DNA of 64,000 nucleotides from Candidatus Zhuqueibacterota bacterium (GCA_029262055.1 JAJDAD010000090.1:60874-124873), one strand, 5' to 3'; positions 27,929 through 38,202 are shown, counted from the first letter of the stretch. A program made the numbers and translations. Notes: generated by a model not told the origin, from the sequence alone.

Positions 27929-30412
27929 CTAAGCATTGGATGCCGGGTCAACATCCACGGTAACCCTGACGCCTTTGAACTTCGGTTTGCTCTCAAAATA
28001 GGCCAACCCCTTTTTCAAGGCGTCGCGGGTTTTCTGCCCGGAACCGTCCTTGCTCCTGTCCGATTTCAACAGAATTTGATACCGGTAGTTATTCTTCACC
28101 CTGGCGACCGGCGACGGTCCCGGCCCAAGCACCTGAAAAGGCCCGCTGATGGTCTTGAGCAGATAGGCGTATTCGTTGGCGGCACTCTCCACCAGTTGCT
28201 CATCCTCTCCACGAAAATGGATACAGACGGCCCTACCAAAAGGCGGGTAGTTCAGCTTGTGCCGGTCAACTATTTCCTCAGAATAGAATTTCTTAAAATC
28301 GTGCGACTGCGCGCATTCGAGGCAGAAGTTGTCGGGTGAATAGCTTTGGATGACCACTTCTCCCTCCAGATCTTTGCGGCCGGCCCGGCCAGCCACCTGT
28401 GTCAGCAGTTGGAAAGTCCGTTCCGACGACCGAAAATCAGGAATGAGCATGCCGATATCGGCGTTGATTACACCCACCAGAGTGACTCTGCTAAAGTCGA
28501 GCCCCTTGGCGACCATTTGCGTTCCCAGGAGAATATCGAACCGGCCTTTGCCAAAATCCGAGAGAATGCGATCATGCGACATTTTGCCGCTGGTGGTATC
28601 CTGATCCATTCTCACGATACGCGCCCGGGGAAACTTTTCATGCAGGGCGTTTTCGACGCGCTGGGTTCCCAGGCCTTGAAACAGGATATCACTGCCGCCG
28701 CAAATTGCGCAGGCGCTGGGGGCTTGTTTCGAGAAGCCGCAGTAGTGACATCGCAGCCTGCGCCCGCTCAAATGATAGGTCATCGTGATGTCGCATTGTT
28801 CGCATTCCTCAACAAAACCGCAATCCCGGCATTTGAGGTAACTGGAGAATCCGCGACGATTTAAAAGGAGAATTATCTGTTCGCGCAAAGCGATCTTCTC
28901 ATCGATCTTGGCAGCCAGAAGCCGGGAAAAAATCAGCTCCTCGCGTGTGCCGGACATGCGACGTTCCTTGCGCATATCTACGATGGTAACCTGTGGCAGG
29001 GCAATGTCATTAACGCGCTTGGTCAATTCAATCAGGCTGTATTTTCCACTGCGGGCGTTGTGGTAGGACTCCGCTGATGGCGTGGCAGAGCCGAGAATCA
29101 CCCCGGCATTTGCCAACTTGGCACGTACCACCGCGACATCACGCGCATGGTAGCGCGGCGCTGAGTCGACTTGCTTGTAGGACGATTCGTGTTCTTCATC
29201 GACCACCACCAGTCCCAGGTTCCTCACCGGTGCAAAAATTGCTGAGCGTGGCCCAATCACGACGCGGGCTCCGCCATCCTTGATCTTGAGCCAGGAATCC
29301 TGCCGCTCGCCATCAGACATCGCACTGTGCAGGACCGCCACCTGATCTCTGAAGTAGGCGCGAAACCTGTGAACGGTCTGCGGGGTCAACGAGATCTCCG
29401 GAACCAAGACGATGGCGTCACGGCCTGCTCGCAGCGTCTGGGCAATTGCTTCGATATAGACCTGAGTCTTCCCGCTGCCCGTAACACCTAAAAGCAGAAA
29501 TGTCTTAAATCGCTGCCGCTCGATAGCCGGACGGATGGTTTGCAGGGCAGCCTCCTGCTCGCTGTTCAATTTGATTCTTGCAGGAGGTGCACCGGTCGTG
29601 GCGCCGTAGTAGTCGCGCAATTCAACCTTTTCAGTGAATTCGATGAGCTCTTTGCCCACCAGTGAATTCAGGGTCGAAAGAGAGGCGTGGCATTGCTGCA
29701 ATAAATCCTTGCGCAACGCTTTTCCCCCGCTTTCCAGCAAATGCCGGATGCAGGCGGCCTGCACCGGCGCGCGTGCAAGTAGCGCCGCCGCAACCTCTGC
29801 AAAGTCCTTTTCCGGCTTCGTACGCTTCAGAGCGACGAACTTCACGACTTTCGGCTTTATCGTGGACCGCGAGAAAAGCTGGTCGACGGAAACCAGCGAC
29901 CTCTGGTGAAGTTGGGCAATGCTCGAAAGCAGCCCTCGCGCTCCCATGCGACGCTTTAGTTCCGCAACGGAAATCCTCTGGACTCTCCCCAAATATCTCA
30001 GAATCTGGGCCTGTCTCGGTGCAGACTTCTCCAGGAGGGCTGCCTCGCCTCCGGGATCTGCCGTAACCACTTGCACATATTGTCTGGAAGCCCGCAACAG
30101 GCTGGCCGGAACACTGACGCGAAACGCTTCCCCGGGCGAGCACAGATAGTACTCCGAAAGCCATTGGCACAGCTCAAAAATCTCGGGAATAATGGCCGGT
30201 TCGATGTCCAGAACATCCTGGATTTCCTTGAGCTCCTGGATTTCTACTCTGGCCGGAAATTCCGTGACAAAGCCAGTCATCATCCTGGGGCCGAAGGGCG
30301 CCACCACTCTGGAGCCGATCTGAATCGTGGATTGCAGTTCGGCGGGCACCGCGTAGGAAAAGGCTTGTTTCAGGGGCAAGGGAAAAGCAACGTTGACGAG
30401 AGCTTTACTCAT
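27929..30412 (-). CDS. priA: Primosomal protein N', PriA helicase
   Basis: 827 residues from the ATG at 30412 (MSKALVNVAFPLPL, the typical PriA start); the frame extends to 30490 with a non-homologous lead. Walker A is GVTGSGKT, the Walker B-like box is VVDEEHESSYK, and the zinc-binding insert is CRDCGFVEECEQC with CHYCG and CAICGG. The N-terminal 100 residues are the 3' DNA-binding domain. PriA reloads the replisome at stalled forks. It lies downstream of rpoD but behind a strong terminator, so it probably has its own promoter. Confidence 0.96.
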   Translation of the reverse strand: MSKALVNVAFPLPLKQAFSYAVPAELQSTIQIGSRVVAPFGPRMMTGFVTEFPARVEIQELKEIQDVLDIEPAIIPEIFELCQWLSEYYLCSPGEAFRVSVPASLLRASRQYVQVVTADPGGEAALLEKSAPRQAQILRYLGRVQRISVAELKRRMGARGLLSSIAQLHQRSLVSVDQLFSRSTIKPKVVKFVALKRTKPEKDFAEVAAALLARAPVQAACIRHLLESGGKALRKDLLQQCHASLSTLNSLVGKELIEFTEKVELRDYYGATTGAPPARIKLNSEQEAALQTIRPAIERQRFKTFLLLGVTGSGKTQVYIEAIAQTLRAGRDAIVLVPEISLTPQTVHRFRAYFRDQVAVLHSAMSDGERQDSWLKIKDGGARVVIGPRSAIFAPVRNLGLVVVDEEHESSYKQVDSAPRYHARDVAVVRAKLANAGVILGSATPSAESYHNARSGKYSLIELTKRVNDIALPQVTIVDMRKERRMSGTREELIFSRLLAAKIDEKIALREQIILLLNRRGFSSYLKCRDCGFVEECEQCDITMTYHLSGRRLRCHYCGFSKQAPSACAICGGSDILFQGLGTQRVENALHEKFPRARIVRMDQDTTSGKMSHDRILSDFGKGRFDILLGTQMVAKGLDFSRVTLVGVINADIGMLIPDFRSSERTFQLLTQVAGRAGRKDLEGEVVIQSYSPDNFCLECAQSHDFKKFYSEEIVDRHKLNYPPFGRAVCIHFRGEDEQLVESAANEYAYLLKTISGPFQVLGPGPSPVARVKNNYRYQILLKSDRSKDGSGQKTRDALKKGLAYFESKPKFKGVRVTVDVDPASNA

Positions 30413-30462
30413 ATCCTCAAGGCACATTGGGCCGGAGATAGCATGGCAAAACACCATAGCAT

Positions 30463-30499
30463 AAAAAAAGCTCTTGCACGAAAAATGCAAGAGCTTTTA
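30463..30499 (-). terminator. Rho-independent terminator of rpoD
   Basis: The minus strand reads a 12-13 bp stem, AAAAGCTCTTGCA pairing with TGCAAGAGCTTTT, with a short T-rich loop and a run of T after the stem. It begins about 20 bp after the rpoD stop codon. Because of the A/T runs on both sides it could work in both directions. Confidence 0.93.
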
Positions 30500-30519
30500 A
30501 ATCAAATTTGGAAAATCAA

Positions 30520-31377
30520 TTATCCGAGATACTTGCGCAGAGGTTCGAGCCGGGAACGGTGACGCATACGGCGCAACGCTTTCTCTTTGATCTGGCGCAC
30601 ACGCTCGCGGGTTAACTTGAAATGCTCGCCAATTTCTTCAAGGGTCAGTGGACGATCGCCTTCCAGGCCAAAGTAAAGCCTGATGATCTCAGCTTCGCGC
30701 GGCTTGAGCGTAACCAGTACTTTGTCGATTTCTTCCTTCAGCGACTCCTGCATGAGAGAATCGTCGGGCGGCGCGTAGCGGTCGCTTTCCAGGACGTCCA
30801 GCAAGTTGTTGCCTTCTTCTTCCTTGAACGGTTCATCCAGCGAAAGGTGTCTCGCGGAAGTCTTCAGGACGTCGGCAACTTCATAGTCGGACATCTCCAT
30901 GGTGTCCGCCACTTCCTGCATACTGGGTTCTCTGCCGTAGCGCTTTTCCAGTTTCTCCAAAACCCGGCCGACTTTGTTGATGGCGCCGACGCGGTTGAGT
31001 GGTAATCGCACAACCCGTGACTGCTCGGCCAGCGCCTGCAATATCGACTGCCGGATCCACCAAACGGCGTACGAGATAAATTTAAAACCACGTGTTTCGT
31101 CAAAACGTTGTGCCGCCTTGATAAGGCCAAGGTTGCCTTCGCTGATCAGGTCCTGTAATGGCAGGCCCTGACCCTGATATTCTTTGGCCACGCTAATGAC
31201 AAAACGCAAGTTAGCTTTAACCAACTTGTCTAAGGCCGATGACTCCCCTTTTCTAATCCGTTGAGTGAGTTCGATTTCGTCTTTGGGCGGAAGAGGAGAA
31301 AATCCCCCTATTTCCTCAAGATACTTTTCAATGGACTGCTTGGGCCGAGTGTCTGCCTTTTTCTGCTTTTTTGTCAT
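30520..31377 (-). CDS. rpoD: RNA polymerase primary sigma factor, short RpoD/SigA
   Basis: 285 residues. Region 1.2 starts at about residue 14 ([12 protein letters not shown]), region 2 contains [17 protein letters not shown] and the 2.3/2.4 helix [13 protein letters not shown], and region 4.2 is [24 protein letters not shown]. Region 1.1 and the long non-conserved insert of proteobacterial RpoD are missing, as is usual in Bacteroidota and relatives. It directs the RNA polymerase core to housekeeping promoters. A consensus-like promoter and a terminator frame it, so it is probably transcribed alone. Confidence 0.96.
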   Translation of the reverse strand: MTKKQKKADTRPKQSIEKYLEEIGGFSPLPPKDEIELTQRIRKGESSALDKLVKANLRFVISVAKEYQGQGLPLQDLISEGNLGLIKAAQRFDETRGFKFISYAVWWIRQSILQALAEQSRVVRLPLNRVGAINKVGRVLEKLEKRYGREPSMQEVADTMEMSDYEVADVLKTSARHLSLDEPFKEEEGNNLLDVLESDRYAPPDDSLMQESLKEEIDKVLVTLKPREAEIIRLYFGLEGDRPLTLEEIGEHFKLTRERVRQIKEKALRRMRHRSRLEPLRKYLG

Positions 31378-31629
31378 ACGACTTAGTTTTCACCTTCGTC
31401 TTTAATAAGGAATAGATAAGAAACTATCCTAATACATTGTTCCCTTATACTTTACTGAGCCTTGTTTGTTTCCAAGCAATGGTAAGTACCGGGTGGCACA
31501 CGGACACTTGCTTTCCGTGTGAGAGTCAATTTAAGGTAGTGTACCGTCAACCTCCACTATTTGCAGCTTCTTGCTGCAATATTAGCGACCGTCATTTCGG
31601 AAAGTGGTCGAAGTTTTTAAACAGCGACA

Positions 31630-31658
31630 AATATAGTATGCCAATAACCTATTGTCAA
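31630..31658 (-). promoter_or_regulatory. Sigma-70-type promoter of rpoD
   Basis: On the minus strand a perfect TTGACA (31653-31658) and TATATT (31630-31635) are separated by 17 bases, with the start expected near 31622. This leaves an untranslated leader of about 245 bases before the rpoD start codon, in which I see no known riboswitch. Confidence 0.8.
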
Positions 31659-31725
31659 CATAAACCGCAAAAAACTTTAGAAAAAAGTTCAAGGGTCGAT
31701 ATCAATTTTGTAAAGCATTCAAAAC

Positions 31726-32682
31726 GTGCATCCAGAACTCATGATTAGGGACGAACCTCACAGAAGTGGGTCAACGCCCGCCTTCGGCAATCCAACTTTA
31801 GAGTCCAGCAGCGAACACATCATGCACCCGCCTGAGAATACAACTCAAGAAAAAGTCGTTCGCGTCCTCAACGAGGACATCGAATCTCTGAAGAGCACGC
31901 TTCGGGAAAAAGACGAATTGCTCAATACGGCACAATTGCAGCTTGCTCAGGCAAGTAAATTGACAACCCTCGGCACGCTTGGCGCGGGAGTCGCGCACGA
32001 GCTCAACAATCCCCTTACCATTATATCGGGCGAAGCTGAGGAAATTCTCTACACTATCGAGACCGGAAGCCGCGAAGATGCCATGACCACGATTTCGGCA
32101 CAGCGAATCAGGCAGGCAGCCGATAGAATGCGACTTATCGTAGACCATATTCGACGTTGTATCCGTAAGGACGAGGATACGCCATGGGAACGGGTCGATA
32201 TCACTCAGCTGGTCCGGGACTCACTGATTATCCTGGATAGCCAGCTCAAGAATCGGGGGATTGCGATCACGCTCGATCTTGGCGACCAACTCCCCGCCGT
32301 CTGGGGCCACCCGGTTAAGCTGGACTCGGTGATTCAAAATCTGTTGACAAATGCGCGTGATGCCTTCGAAACCATCACTGACCAACGGGAGAAAAAGGTA
32401 TCGATCATGACTTCTTGCCGTGCGGGCAAGACGATTGTGATATCTGTGCGAGACAACGCTGCCGGTATGACTGACGAGGTAAAGGCAAGGATTTTTGAAT
32501 TGTTCTTTACAACAAAGAAGTTGGGAGATGGAATGGGACTTGGGTTGGCTATGTGTTCTGGCTACATAAAGGAGCATAGAGGCAGCATCGAAGTTCAATC
32601 AAAGAAGGACGAAGGAACCGTCTTTACAATTAAGCTGCCTATTGAGAAAAGAACTAGAGCTAACGCCTCAGGAGATAATTGA
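31726..32682 (+). CDS. Sensor histidine kinase without membrane segment
   Basis: 318 residues. A coiled segment (about 45-78) leads into the phosphoacceptor box LGAGVAHELNNPLTII (His about residue 90). The ATPase domain shows the N box LLTNARDAF, G1 VRDNAAGM and G2 GDGMGLGLAM. No transmembrane helix or PAS domain is seen, so the signal is cytoplasmic or comes through a partner. The start is uncertain: GTG at 31726, ATG at 31741 or ATG at 31822; none has a good Shine-Dalgarno sequence. The stop is directly followed by the ATG of a response regulator, which is the likely partner. Confidence 0.9.
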   Translation: MHPELMIRDEPHRSGSTPAFGNPTLESSSEHIMHPPENTTQEKVVRVLNEDIESLKSTLREKDELLNTAQLQLAQASKLTTLGTLGAGVAHELNNPLTIISGEAEEILYTIETGSREDAMTTISAQRIRQAADRMRLIVDHIRRCIRKDEDTPWERVDITQLVRDSLIILDSQLKNRGIAITLDLGDQLPAVWGHPVKLDSVIQNLLTNARDAFETITDQREKKVSIMTSCRAGKTIVISVRDNAAGMTDEVKARIFELFFTTKKLGDGMGLGLAMCSGYIKEHRGSIEVQSKKDEGTVFTIKLPIEKRTRANASGDN

Positions 32683-33066
32683 ATGGACGACAAAAAGAAA
32701 GTCCTGCTCATCGACGACGAAGAAGTGATCGTCGACATCCTACGGAGAAGATTCGAACGTCTTGGCTTTAACGTTCTGACAGCGTATGATGGGACGCAGG
32801 CAATCGATATTATCCAGAGCGAAAAAGTGGACCTGGTCGTGTGCGATGTAAGAATGCCGAACGGCGTCGACGGTCAGGACGTTTTGCGAGCCAAGCAGGA
32901 GTTCAATCCTGAATCACACTTTGTGGCGATCTCCGGTCACATCATGACTGATGACTCCGTGCAGGAACTCATGGCCGACGGCGCGTCTTTGTTTGTCAAG
33001 AAACCCTTCCCTTCACTGGCCGACGTAACTGAAAATATGGCAAACCTGGTCCTTTCCAAGAACTGA
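32683..33066 (+). CDS. Single-domain response regulator (CheY-like receiver)
   Basis: 127 residues, receiver domain only. The acidic pair is DDEE (about 11-14), the phosphorylated aspartate lies in VVCDVRMPNG (about 55), the threonine/serine position is AISG, and the lysine is in VKKPFP (about 106). There is no output domain, so it acts through protein contacts or as a phosphate relay. CAGGAG lies before the ATG, which abuts the kinase stop codon (TGAATG). Confidence 0.92.
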   Translation: MDDKKKVLLIDDEEVIVDILRRRFERLGFNVLTAYDGTQAIDIIQSEKVDLVVCDVRMPNGVDGQDVLRAKQEFNPESHFVAISGHIMTDDSVQELMADGASLFVKKPFPSLADVTENMANLVLSKN

Positions 33067-33202
33067 TTCCCGCCTGCAATTGCCACAGCCCATAGTCTTG
33101 CGCTGTGGGCTGACTTCCACCCAATCTTCCATTGCTTTTGGTTGTTCTGCTTTTTAGCTTAGAATCCTCATCACCTTGAATGAACGACAGAGGCTCGAGA
33201 CC

Positions 33203-33502
33203 ATGAGTGAACGCCAACTCAGGTGTCACAACTGTGGCGCTGAAATCGCGGTGACCGACAGAATCACCCGGAGTGATACTTGCCCCCGATGCGCCGCCTT
33301 TTTGCGCTGCTGCCTGAACTGCGAGTTTTTCGATGAGACTGCCTACAATCAATGCCATGAGCCGCAGGCCGAACGCGTCACTGAAAAAGACAAGGCTACC
33401 TTCTGCTCCTATTTTGCGCCGGGCAGCAAACTTGCAAACAGACCCGACACGCGCAAAGCAGAGGCCCGAAAAAAACTGGACGACCTTTTCAAAAAGAAAT
33501 AG
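33203..33502 (+). CDS. Small cysteine-rich zinc-ribbon protein of unknown function
   Basis: 99 residues from the ATG at 33203, which has AGG at 9 bases; a TTG at 33176 is the longer alternative. LRCHNCGAEI and DTCPRCAAF form one CxxC/CxxC ribbon, and CCLNCEFFD with NQCHEP and FCSYF adds more cysteines that could hold a second metal. The C-terminal 30 residues are strongly basic and helical (AEARKKLDDLFKKK). I do not know a function. Confidence 0.6.
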   Translation: MSERQLRCHNCGAEIAVTDRITRSDTCPRCAAFLRCCLNCEFFDETAYNQCHEPQAERVTEKDKATFCSYFAPGSKLANRPDTRKAEARKKLDDLFKKK

Positions 33503-33543
33503 AGTGGCCGTGATGACGCGGAGAGGTTGGTGGCTGCTATTGC

Positions 33544-34452
33544 TTACTCGGTGATGCTTTTCTCCCTTCCGGATCGCTCCCTGGCATAACCCAGAATTGA
33601 GATTAGGAGTCCGGCGAGAATGGCGGCCCCGCCCAGAATCGTCCGGACATTTACTTCCTCTCCTAAGAACGTGCGCCCCAAAATCACGGCGATCAGAGTG
33701 CTTGCCAGCGGGATGAGCTGGGTCTTGGTGACATCCATTCTTTGCATAAGCCAGTAAACGAGCACAAAAGCAAGTGCGGAACCAACAAGCGCCAAGTAAC
33801 TCAAAACCAGAATGAGTCGTGTAGTCCAGACAATGGCGAACGGGTTTCCTTCAAACAAAAGCCCGACCGCCAGCAAAGGCAGCAGCCCGACGAGCAGTTG
33901 CCCCACTGTCAATGCCAGTGGGTCGATGTGGCTGCCGCGTGCCTTGATCGAAACCCCGGCCCAGGCGGTCACCAGAGAAGCGCCGACAACCGCCAAAGAC
34001 GCCAGCACCGCTTGTTCGTCAGCGATTTTCAGCTGATCCCCAAAAACCGTTGCCACCCCGAAGATGCCAAGCAAGACGCCGATTGTCTTGCTCCGGGTCA
34101 TCGGCTCGCTCGACAAACGGAAGTGAGCAAAGGTCAGCCCGGCCAACGGAAATATCGAATAGAAAATCGCGGTCAGCCCTGAGGATATGAACCTCTCCGC
34201 CCAAAAAATCAAGCCGTAGTTCAACGTAATCGTCAGAAAGCCGGTCCAGGCGATGAGCTTCCAGTCGTTCAGTGAGCGCGGCAAGGGTTGCGGGCGCACG
34301 GCCTGCAGGATGGCCAGCGGAATCAGTGCGATCACGAAACGCGCGCTGGCGAACAGGAATGGCGGCAGATCGCTGAGACCCAGTTTTATGAACAACCAGG
34401 TGGTTCCCCAGATGAGGCTAAGAATGGTCCAGACTAGGCCAGTTGCAGACAC
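33544..34452 (-). CDS. EamA/DMT-superfamily transporter
   Basis: 302 residues with ten hydrophobic helices arranged as two EamA repeats. The N-terminal WTILSLIWGTTWLFIKLGL and PPFLFASARF are the usual opening, and PLASTLIAVILGRTFLGEEV (about 245-265) is the hallmark of the second repeat. Members export amino acids or other metabolites; the substrate is unknown. It is converged upon by the zinc-ribbon gene from the other side. Confidence 0.92.
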   Translation of the reverse strand: MSATGLVWTILSLIWGTTWLFIKLGLSDLPPFLFASARFVIALIPLAILQAVRPQPLPRSLNDWKLIAWTGFLTITLNYGLIFWAERFISSGLTAIFYSIFPLAGLTFAHFRLSSEPMTRSKTIGVLLGIFGVATVFGDQLKIADEQAVLASLAVVGASLVTAWAGVSIKARGSHIDPLALTVGQLLVGLLPLLAVGLLFEGNPFAIVWTTRLILVLSYLALVGSALAFVLVYWLMQRMDVTKTQLIPLASTLIAVILGRTFLGEEVNVRTILGGAAILAGLLISILGYARERSGREKSITE

Positions 34453-34634
34453 GCGCGCTTCAAAGCTATTAATTCAGAATCAGGATTAGGTTTGCGGATG
34501 GTGCACATCGCCGCTACGGCGGTTGAGGAATGAAGAGATTTAAAAGAAGGAAAGCAACGGATTTTCGGGGTGCGAGCGGGTTTGTCTACGGCCGATCCGC
34601 GGAAATTCTTTCGCTCCGTATTGTGGCGTTAAGG

Positions 34635-35000
34635 TCAAGACCTCCCCAGAAAAGAGAGCTCCTGTGTAACCGGGACATCATCGCCCATATTCAGCGCAAG
34701 TAGTCGCCGCAGGTGCGTCATCGTGTCGATATCCGCGCTCAAAAAAAGGTAACCGAGGTTGCCGCCATGTGTGTGCATCAATTTGACATTGAAACACAGC
34801 AGGATGGCCGAGGAGGCCAAAAAGAAACTCAGCTCCCCCTTGTGGCCGGCCGCAATCGAAAAGGAGCTGTGCGGCTGCATGAGCGCCCCCCTCAGCGACA
34901 GATCGAGTAGTTCTCCGGTGAACAGTTCATCGTCAAAAGTGAACTTCACGTCGGCCGCAAATGGGATGCGGTTAAACGTGCGCCTGTCTTGCATGCTCAT
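34635..35000 (-). CDS. PilZ domain protein, probable c-di-GMP receptor
   Basis: 121 residues. QDRRTFNRIPF at the N-terminus gives the RxxxR motif and LLDLSLRGAL (about residues 31-40) the DxSxxG motif, the two signatures that bind cyclic di-GMP. The rest is the PilZ beta-barrel with a 30-residue tail. It stands alone, so the effector partner is not in the neighbourhood. Confidence 0.85.
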   Translation of the reverse strand: MSMQDRRTFNRIPFAADVKFTFDDELFTGELLDLSLRGALMQPHSSFSIAAGHKGELSFFLASSAILLCFNVKLMHTHGGNLGYLFLSADIDTMTHLRRLLALNMGDDVPVTQELSFLGRS

Positions 35001-35119
35001 CTCACCATTAGAGGTTTACCATGTACCAAGGAATAAACTATGCATCGGCACCCAGGTGGGCCAGCTTTAGTCACAGCCCCTTTGTCCGCGAGGACGGCGG
35101 GAGTGCAACAGATCCACGC

Positions 35120-37507
35120 CTAACGCCAGTTGCGTTGCTGCACCGTCGAACCATCGGTCACCAGAATAATCGCGCCTTGCCGATCTGTCCGCAACGCCTT
35201 TATGCCGTTCTCAGTAAACCGCTCGAGTACCTCCGGCGCCGGGTGGCCGAAGTGATTGAATTGTCCCACGGAAATAACAGCTAATTCCGGAGCGACACTG
35301 GTGAGGAACAAGTCGGTCGAAGAGGTCCTGCTGCCGTGGTGGTTGACTTTTAAGACTTCAGATCGCAGCAAATCTCCGAAGCGGCTCAGGCTGCTTTCGC
35401 CGGATTTTTCCACATCGCCCGCCAGCATGAAGTCGATGCTACCCAGGCTGACTTTCAGGGAAAGTGAACCATCATTGGCTGATCGGTGCTCATCCTGCAA
35501 GAATCTTTCGGACGGATGGACAACAAATATTTGCACCGGATGAAAAGAATCTAAATATGTGCCGGCTTTCAGGATGCGGTGCTCGACCTGCAGACTGTCG
35601 ATCAAATGGAGATACTCGCGATAGATGCGTGTCTCTTTGGCCTGGCCATTGTCCCAGACTTCTTTCACTTCAAAATGACGTAGAATGTAAGGCAAACCGC
35701 CCAGGTGGTCAGAGTCAGCATGGGTCAGTACAACCGCCGCAAGCTCGCTGATGCCCTGTCGCTTCAGGTACGGCGCGATGATACGACGGCCGGTATCAAA
35801 ATACGGGTTGCGTGCCCCGCCATCGATCAGCATGTGACGCCCGTCCGGAAGCGTCAAAACCACCGCATCCCCTTGCCCAACATCAAGGAAGGCTGCCTGC
35901 AGATGGTTGTTGGAGCCGGCATCGTACCGCCAAACCCCAACGTTCAGCACGGTCAAGCCGGCTGTGATGAGCAAGAACCGGGCGCGCGGCTGTCTGACAT
36001 TGAACAGTAGCAGGAGCCCGATGGCGTAACCAAGTAGTTGCAGGCCGGATAAGCTGTACACCTCAAAACTCGTGTGCGGCAGCGTCTCTGCCCACTCGAC
36101 GAAGCTAATGGTTGTGGCGAGCGACAAGCCCGCGGCGGCCATGTAGATATCCCCCAGAAATGACCAAATGATATTGAGGAGTGCAGCGGCAAGCGCGAAT
36201 GACAAGGACAGAAAAGTGAACGGCACCACCACCAGATTCGCAATCAGGGAAAAAATCGGCAGGCGCTCAAAGTAAAGCACAGTCAGGGGCAAAGTTCCCA
36301 GAAAGGCTGCCGTCGAGACCAGAAGGAGGTCCATTAAATATCGTAACGGCGGTATGCGGACGCAGGCCTCGTAAAGATCGGGAACAGGCCCCGCGCTCTG
36401 CAAGCGAGGATAAAGGTAGACGATTGCTGTGACAGCGGCAAACGAAAGTTGAAACCCTGGCTGGAACAACTCCAGTGGGTTGGCAATCAGGATCACCAGG
36501 GCCGCAATCGCCAGTGAATTGTAGAAATTCCCCCTTCGTTCCAACAAGCTGCCCAGCAGAACAATCCCTCCCATCGTAGATGCCCGAACCACCGGAGGTT
36601 TCAAGTTGGTCAGGAACGCATAAAACAGCAGGCATAGCAAAGTCAGGATGACCCTGCCGGCGTAAGGAATGCGCAACATACCGAGCACGCCCATGAAGAT
36701 CAAAATGATGAAGCCGACGTGCAAACCGGATACAGCCAGAACGTGGATCACCCCCAGCTTTGCAAATGCATCCTTCACTTCGAACGACAGACCGCCTCGT
36801 TCACCTATTAGCAGGCCGTGCAAAAGCGCGGACTCAACAGCCGGCAGGTGTGAGGAAATCAGCCCTTCCAAATACTGTTTGGTTGGAACAACCAGCTCAC
36901 GAACGAACCAGTTGCCACCGCCGGCAGCGATGAGTGAAATCTGCTCTGGCTTCCGAACGAAAATGATGGCAAAGACCCGCTGTGCGAGAAGATATTCCTG
37001 ATAGTCAAACTCACCGGGGTTTCGTCTGCCGCGCGGCGTGCGCAGCAATCCTGTGACTTGAATGCGATCACCGTAGCGCGGCTGCGAAAGCCCATCAGCG
37101 AGCCTGACCAGCACTCCGCCATCCGACATGAGCTTCTTGTCACCGTCAAGAAGTGAATCTACTTCGACATAGAGGTGAGTGCGCTGGCCGCGCCTTTCCG
37201 GGTATTTCGTAATGAGTCCAACAATCGACACAGGTCGTTCGCGGTCCGCGAAATTGGATATGTGATGCGGGGGTTGGCTGCCTGTGAGCAGGGAGTACCG
37301 AACGGCGCCTGTGCAAGTCAGGCTGAAGAGCAGAAGATATGAGCCAACGCTTACGCGGCCGATACGGCGCTTGCCTAAGAATACTCCTGTGGCTGCAGCT
37401 AGTGCCGCCAACACGTAAGGAATACCGGGGTCAGGCTCGAACTGACGCGCCAGCACAATTCCCAGGACCATGAACAAGAGGATTTTTAAAGCCGGGATAC
37501 GGTGCAT
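35120..37507 (-). CDS. comEC: DNA internalisation/competence protein ComEC/Rec2
   Basis: 795 residues. N-terminal helices and an OB-like DUF4131 segment (about 30-190) are followed by the Competence membrane domain (about 230-510, beginning LLHGLLIGERGGLS) and a C-terminal metallo-beta-lactamase domain with LDVGQGDAVVL, LIDGG and LTHADSDHLGG (about 545-610). ComEC is the inner-membrane channel for single-stranded DNA in natural transformation. All three domains are present, so uptake capacity is plausible. The next gene in the same direction is coaE, 60 bp upstream. Confidence 0.95.
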   Translation of the reverse strand: MHRIPALKILLFMVLGIVLARQFEPDPGIPYVLAALAAATGVFLGKRRIGRVSVGSYLLLFSLTCTGAVRYSLLTGSQPPHHISNFADRERPVSIVGLITKYPERRGQRTHLYVEVDSLLDGDKKLMSDGGVLVRLADGLSQPRYGDRIQVTGLLRTPRGRRNPGEFDYQEYLLAQRVFAIIFVRKPEQISLIAAGGGNWFVRELVVPTKQYLEGLISSHLPAVESALLHGLLIGERGGLSFEVKDAFAKLGVIHVLAVSGLHVGFIILIFMGVLGMLRIPYAGRVILTLLCLLFYAFLTNLKPPVVRASTMGGIVLLGSLLERRGNFYNSLAIAALVILIANPLELFQPGFQLSFAAVTAIVYLYPRLQSAGPVPDLYEACVRIPPLRYLMDLLLVSTAAFLGTLPLTVLYFERLPIFSLIANLVVVPFTFLSLSFALAAALLNIIWSFLGDIYMAAAGLSLATTISFVEWAETLPHTSFEVYSLSGLQLLGYAIGLLLLFNVRQPRARFLLITAGLTVLNVGVWRYDAGSNNHLQAAFLDVGQGDAVVLTLPDGRHMLIDGGARNPYFDTGRRIIAPYLKRQGISELAAVVLTHADSDHLGGLPYILRHFEVKEVWDNGQAKETRIYREYLHLIDSLQVEHRILKAGTYLDSFHPVQIFVVHPSERFLQDEHRSANDGSLSLKVSLGSIDFMLAGDVEKSGESSLSRFGDLLRSEVLKVNHHGSRTSSTDLFLTSVAPELAVISVGQFNHFGHPAPEVLERFTENGIKALRTDRQGAIILVTDGSTVQQRNWR

Positions 37508-37567
37508 GATTAACCGCCGGCGGGCCGCCCTCCCGTAACTTCACACTTCGTTAACTGGTAGGCAAAG

Positions 37568-38182
37568 CTATTGTGCCTCTAACCAGAGCAAGAGTTTGTT
37601 TACGCTATCTGAAAGTGCGCGCAGATCCCCGCTGTTGGCAACGACGTAATCCGCGCGCGTGATTTTCTCCTCGACCGGCATCTGAGCTCGAATCCGTTGC
37701 AGAGCCTCTTCCGGCGTAAGCCTGTTGCGCGCTGCGATCCACTCCATCCGCTTGGCCTGGGGGGCATCCACAACCACCACCCGGTCAAGCACCTTATCCA
37801 TGCCGGACTCGAAAATCAGGGCCGCCTCAACCGCCACGAACCGCTCGTCTCTGCGCCGGTGCGCCTGTAACTCATCTTGAATCTTTCTGAAGACGTGCGG
37901 ATGAATGATTGCGTTGATTGCTGCCCTGGTCTCGGGAGGGCCGGAGAAAACAAGCTCGGAAAGCTTGCCAATGTTGGGGCTGCCATCTTTTTCGTAGACT
38001 TCTGCCCCGAATCTCTGCGAGAGGTCTTTCCGGATTTCGGCAGAGGACGCGGTCAGGTCGCGTGCCATCGGGTCGGCTGCTATAATGGGGATGTTACGGG
38101 CTGCGAGAAGGCGGCAGACTTCGGTCTTGCCACTACCGATTCCGCCCGTCACTCCGAATACAAGCATATTTTGACCTGTCAT
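37568..38182 (-). CDS. coaE: Dephospho-CoA kinase
   Basis: 204 residues from the ATG at 38182. The P-loop is GVTGGIGSGKTEV and the substrate helices follow with IIAADPMARDLT. It catalyses the last step of coenzyme A synthesis. Two other starts are possible: ATG at 38167 (MLVFGVTGG), which best matches the family, and a GTG at 38206 that overlaps the TGA of the preceding gene. In all cases it is closely coupled to the RsbW-like gene. Confidence 0.93.
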   Translation of the reverse strand: MTGQNMLVFGVTGGIGSGKTEVCRLLAARNIPIIAADPMARDLTASSAEIRKDLSQRFGAEVYEKDGSPNIGKLSELVFSGPPETRAAINAIIHPHVFRKIQDELQAHRRRDERFVAVEAALIFESGMDKVLDRVVVVDAPQAKRMEWIAARNRLTPEEALQRIRAQMPVEEKITRADYVVANSGDLRALSDSVNKLLLWLEAQ

Positions 38183-38202
38183 CTTTGGCGACGCTTGACC
38201 CC

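Noticed and set aside
31486..31512. Possible sigma-54 promoter (TGGCAC ... TTGCT)
   Set aside because: Spacing between the two boxes is 8 instead of 5 bases, so the GG and GC elements would not be in phase.
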